Source of the DNA: Clostridiales bacterium | GTDB taxonomy: Bacteria; Bacillota; Clostridia; Oscillospirales; CAG-382 | Direction: 5' to 3' | NCBI GenBank assembly: GCA_003343885.1 | Contig: QAKH01000036.1 | Coordinates: 1-64,000, forward strand | Length of the DNA stretch: 64,000 nt | In this document: positions 61,012 to 64,000 of the stretch, piece by piece | Layout: each line of letters starts with the position of its first letter | Position numbering within the stretch: the first letter of the stretch is position 1 | Notes under the pieces: generated by a model | Database searches by the model: none | Seen by the model: the letters and a program-made list of their open reading frames with translations, nothing else | Told to the model about the DNA's origin: nothing | Translations under genes and position numbers: made by a program

Positions 61012-63552
61012 GCGTCTTCGGAATATTCCCTCGCAGATGTATCTGCTTCAAGAGTAAGCTTTTCTTTTTTCCAGACTGATGAAAAGAAATTCGCTGTTCA
61101 CCGCTGTGATGTTTATAAGAATTATGCGATTAACGAAATTTTCCTCGTGCCCGAAAGTTCGGCGCTTGCGGACTGGACGGTGACCGGCAGTGCTCAAGTC
61201 GCTCGTACCGGCGGACAGCGCTACAATGACTACAACAGTGCGCTTCTTGGTGGAAAATCATCCGCTAAGCAGACAGTCCCTCCGTTATCCGGATCTGTTG
61301 TGTTTGAGTGCTACATGCTGTTTCCTGAAAAAAGCGACTGCGGTTCGGTAAGCCTGCTCGGAAACGGCGTTCCTGCGGCAAAGCTTACAGTAAACGCCGA
61401 CGGAGTGTTTAAGGCTGACGGAACCAAACTCAGACACCATACCAACAACATATGGCAGTGCCTGCGCATTGAAGCCGACACCGTTTCAGGCAAGGTCCTT
61501 TACAAGGTCAACGGCAAAAAAGTCGGTGAGTTCTCTTTTGACAATAAGGTTGATTATATAGACGAAGTACTTTTTGAGTCTGACAGCGGCAATGTTTACT
61601 TTGATGATGTAAAGCTGTTTTTGGAGCATGAATATGAAGATTACTGCCCGAAGCCTGTTCCTACCCCTGATGACGGATATGACGTAATCCTTAACATATG
61701 CTCTCTTTGACACGAAGGCTCTCACTCCGGCTGGGGCTGTGAGTCTGCATATCCTGATATTGAAACGGCTCTCGGCTTTTATGATGAGGGTATACCTGAG
61801 GTCGCTGACTGGGAAATCAAGTTTATGGTTGAAAACGGCATTGACGTTCAGCATCTGTGCTGGTACTGTCCGTCCGGGGACATAAACGAGCCGATAAAGA
61901 GGTCAAATCTAAACTGGGCGCTTCACGACGGATTTTTTAACGCAAAATATTCCGACATGATGAAATTTACTCTAATGTGGGAAAACGGCGGCACGAATGT
62001 TCACTGCCTTGAACAGTTCAGGGAATACATCTGGAAATACTGGATGGACTACTATTTCACTGACGATCGCTTCTACACTATTGACAACAAGATAGTCTTT
62101 ACAGTATGGAGTTTCAGAAATTTCATAACCGGATTTGGGGGAACTCAAGAAGGCTGTCTTGAGGCGGTGGATTTCATGAACCGTGACGCAAAAGCCAACG
62201 GCTTTGACGGCGTTATGATTTTCTTTGCCGACAGTCACAGAACCGATGCCGAAACCTTTGATACCATGGCAAAAATCGGAGGAACTGCGGCTTACGCTTA
62301 CCACTGGCTGCAATTCGGCGTACATGCCTGCGACACTATCCCCAGGCTCCAAAAAAATCAGGATTTCAGAAAAATTCACATTGTTCCTACCGTTTCGGTC
62401 GGTTTCAACAATATCGGCTGGTCGGGCGTAAGGAAGCCCATGGCTTCGCTTGAGGATCATAAGGAAGTACTCGAATACATAAAGAACACATACCTTCCGG
62501 CTGAAAGCGGCTGGAAAGCAAGGACTCTCATCGTTTCCACATGGAACGAATACGGAGAGGGCACGTATGTAATGCCTTGCAAGGGACTTCACGGATTCGG
62601 ATATTTGGAAAATGTAGCCGAAGTTATTTCGGGAGTTACAGATCACTCATCAAACATTTATCCTACTGAAAACCAGAAAAAGCGTCTCGGACACATGTAC
62701 ACCGGCAAAAAAACTTCTCTTGAGAGATTTGACATTGAACAACCGTATTTTGAACTTCCGGAAAAGCTTATTTACCGTGCGAGCGGCGCAGACATGGAGC
62801 CGGCTCTGCGCATAGACGAATACTCTATATCCGGCGACACCATTAAGGCTTCATCAACCAGCAATGATTCATCTGTTGCGATAAGAAAAGACCGTAATTT
62901 CAAGCCGGTAAGCGCAAAAGATATCGGCGCTGTACGCATGGTCTTAAAATCAAACGTCGATGCTGATGCCGAGTTGTTTTTCACAACAGATATTTGTACA
63001 GAGTTTGAGGGCAAAAACTGTTTGAAATTCAGAGTAAAAAAGTCAGACGATTTCACCGAATACGTCATACCGACCGCAAGATTTTCCTGTTGGAAAGATG
63101 AAATAACGTCATTCAGGCTTGACATTCTTAATAAACCGGGTACTTTTGAAGTCAAATCATTTGAACTGCTCGGACTTTCAGACAGACAAAAGCCTTTGAC
63201 GCTGTACATAAATTCCGTTGAGTATTCACCGGTATTTCCGCCTGAAGTTGACGAAAAAGAAATATATGTTGCCGCTGAGCCTGAGGCAGGATTTTTCGAA
63301 ATGCACCATTTTTACTATGAATGGTCAAGATTTACCGGAAAGCTTTACATAGCTTACGGATATGAAAAAGACGCGGTATTTACTGTAGGTAAGGATATTG
63401 CCGTCATAAACGGAAAAGAAGTCCGTCTTGACAAAGCGCTTTCTCTGCGTGACGGACTGCCGCTAATCCCCCTGCTTTTACTGTACGATTCCTTCGGAAT
63501 TGAGTACAAGCGCGAAGGTAAAACACTTGAAGTGACTGCATCTGCAAACTAA
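61012..63552 (+). pseudogene. Broken GH99/WbsX-like glycosidase gene (no start, in-frame TGA)
   Basis: One continuous reading frame runs from 61012 to 63552, interrupted only by TGA at 61708-61710. Upstream of the TGA is a beta-sandwich, LamG-like domain (about 61147-61650). Downstream of it, HEGSHSGWG, LGFYDEGIPEVADWEIKFM and TWNEYGEGTYVMPCKG match GH99-like/WbsX proteins; the TGA stands where a Trp codon (TGG) is expected. A C-terminal stalk-like domain ends the frame. No ATG with a ribosome site is present at the 5' end, which starts directly at the hairpin-rich element. It is probably 5'-truncated and inactivated; a sequencing error at the TGA or a selenocysteine cannot be fully excluded. 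Confidence 0.78.
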
Positions 63553-63584
63553 ACTTCTAAACGTTGTTAAAACAACCGCATAAA

Positions 63585-63640
63585 AAAGCCCGCTGATACC
63601 GGTAAATATAAAAATCAGGGTATCAGTGGGCTTTATTTTT
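63585..63640 (+). terminator. Terminator after the GH99-like remnant
   Basis: AAAGCCCGCTGATACC (63585-63600) and GGTATCAGTGGGCTTT (63619-63634) form a 16-bp stem with one G-U-type mismatch, followed by ATTTTTT. Confidence 0.82.
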
Positions 63641-63742
63641 TACGGCTTTTTAAGAAAAATATATACTTTTGCCGACCGGAACAATTTGCCAACCGTAAAG
63701 AACAATCCAAAAAATCAAACCAATCCGAAAAAAGCGTCAGTA

Positions 63743-64000
63743 TCAGCGACCACGAATTATATCGCCTTTTTTCATAGGAACCGTCATTTTAACTGAAAAA
63801 AGCATTTGCGGGTGCGGAGCCGAGTCGATTGGATTTCCTTTTTCGTCGCGCATGTCCTCCAATATAAACTCAACCGAGTCTTTTCCAGGAGACACAAGCT
63901 CGCAGACCTGACCGTTCACCGACTTGTTTCTCTGGCACAATACTGCACGTCCGTTTTCGGTATCTACATCGGACACAGTTGACAGAAACGCTTTATCACG
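63743..64000 (-). CDS. Peptidase U32 family protein, C-terminal fragment
   Basis: The frame is open to the window edge. The visible 85 residues are the C-terminal domain of U32 (collagenase-type) peptidases: QRNKSVNGQVCELVSPGKDS, IDSAPHPQMLFSVKM and PMKKGDIIRG. U32 proteins include tRNA-hydroxylation (TrhP) and collagenase-like members; this portion lacks the catalytic part, so the role is uncertain. The 5' part lies beyond position 64000. Confidence 0.8.
   Translation of the reverse strand, partial: RDKAFLSTVSDVDTENGRAVLCQRNKSVNGQVCELVSPGKDSVEFILEDMRDEKGNPIDSAPHPQMLFSVKMTVPMKKGDIIRGR

Noticed and set aside
61708..61753. Selenocysteine insertion at the in-frame TGA
   Set aside because: The stem that could follow the TGA is short and imperfect, Trp is expected here in GH99-like proteins, and the gene also lacks a 5' start; a nonsense mutation is simpler.

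Overview
The window reads as a chromosome segment of a Gram-positive, anaerobic member of the Clostridia, probably an Oscillospiraceae/Ruminococcaceae-like gut or rumen lineage. The signs are a Gram-positive PolC-type replicase, LL-diaminopimelate aminotransferase (DapL), a glmS ribozyme, the MEP isoprenoid genes dxs and ispG, a flavodiiron protein with rubredoxin, VanZ, PotABCD, and plant or host glycan enzymes with copper-amine-oxidase-type stalk domains. The species assignment is inference. Start codons were chosen by Shine-Dalgarno position, so many genes start downstream of the longest open frame.

Layout. 1-1192: the 3' end of a tRNA-Glu, its terminator, a C-terminally short DUF2284 protein and a VanZ protein. 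1316-5693 (minus): amino-sugar supply for the wall (glmM, glmS with a clear glmS ribozyme leader, and an orphan GlmU-like left-handed beta-helix protein). 5931-9792: purine nucleoside phosphorylase, a rubredoxin, a flavodiiron protein with flavin-reductase and rubredoxin tails, and a divergent Crp/Fnr regulator. A palindrome lies between the last two, 41.5 bp upstream of the inferred flavodiiron start. 10052-16375: RlmB, a large membrane protein that looks like a degenerate P1B-type ATPase, and two secreted proteins with stalk domains. 16590-31115 (mostly minus): a membrane-anchored glycosidase-like protein, a MATE exporter, sugar oxidoreductase, GH78-like rhamnosidase, a probable pantothenate uptake and kinase pair, a two-domain SGNH-like/polysaccharide-deacetylase protein, a CE15-like esterase and a three-gene GtrA/GtrB/glycosyltransferase set. 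31180-37988: dxs, a HAD phosphatase, three oxidoreductases and a divergent AraC regulator.

38189-41122 holds a protein that joins a metallophosphoesterase, a xylose-isomerase/AP-endonuclease-like TIM barrel and a PHP domain, followed by another TIM-barrel protein. 41586-45576 is a complete potABCD polyamine transporter operon with a structured leader. 45756-60720 is largely housekeeping (YbaK, dapL, dapF, purA, rseP, ispG, polC, an RluA-type pseudouridine synthase, serS). Between polC and the pseudouridine synthase sits a Card1/Can2-like (DUF1887) CARF nuclease with no CRISPR locus in sight. The window ends with a hairpin-rich intergenic element, a broken GH99-like gene (no start codon and an in-frame TGA) and the 3' end of a U32 peptidase.

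The items most worth following up are the orphan CARF nuclease-like protein, whose expected acidic residue before the catalytic lysine is serine; the P-type-ATPase-like pseudoenzyme; the three-domain phosphoesterase fusion; and the hairpin element abutting the broken glycosidase gene. No CRISPR array, insertion sequence, phage gene or complete mobile element was found.
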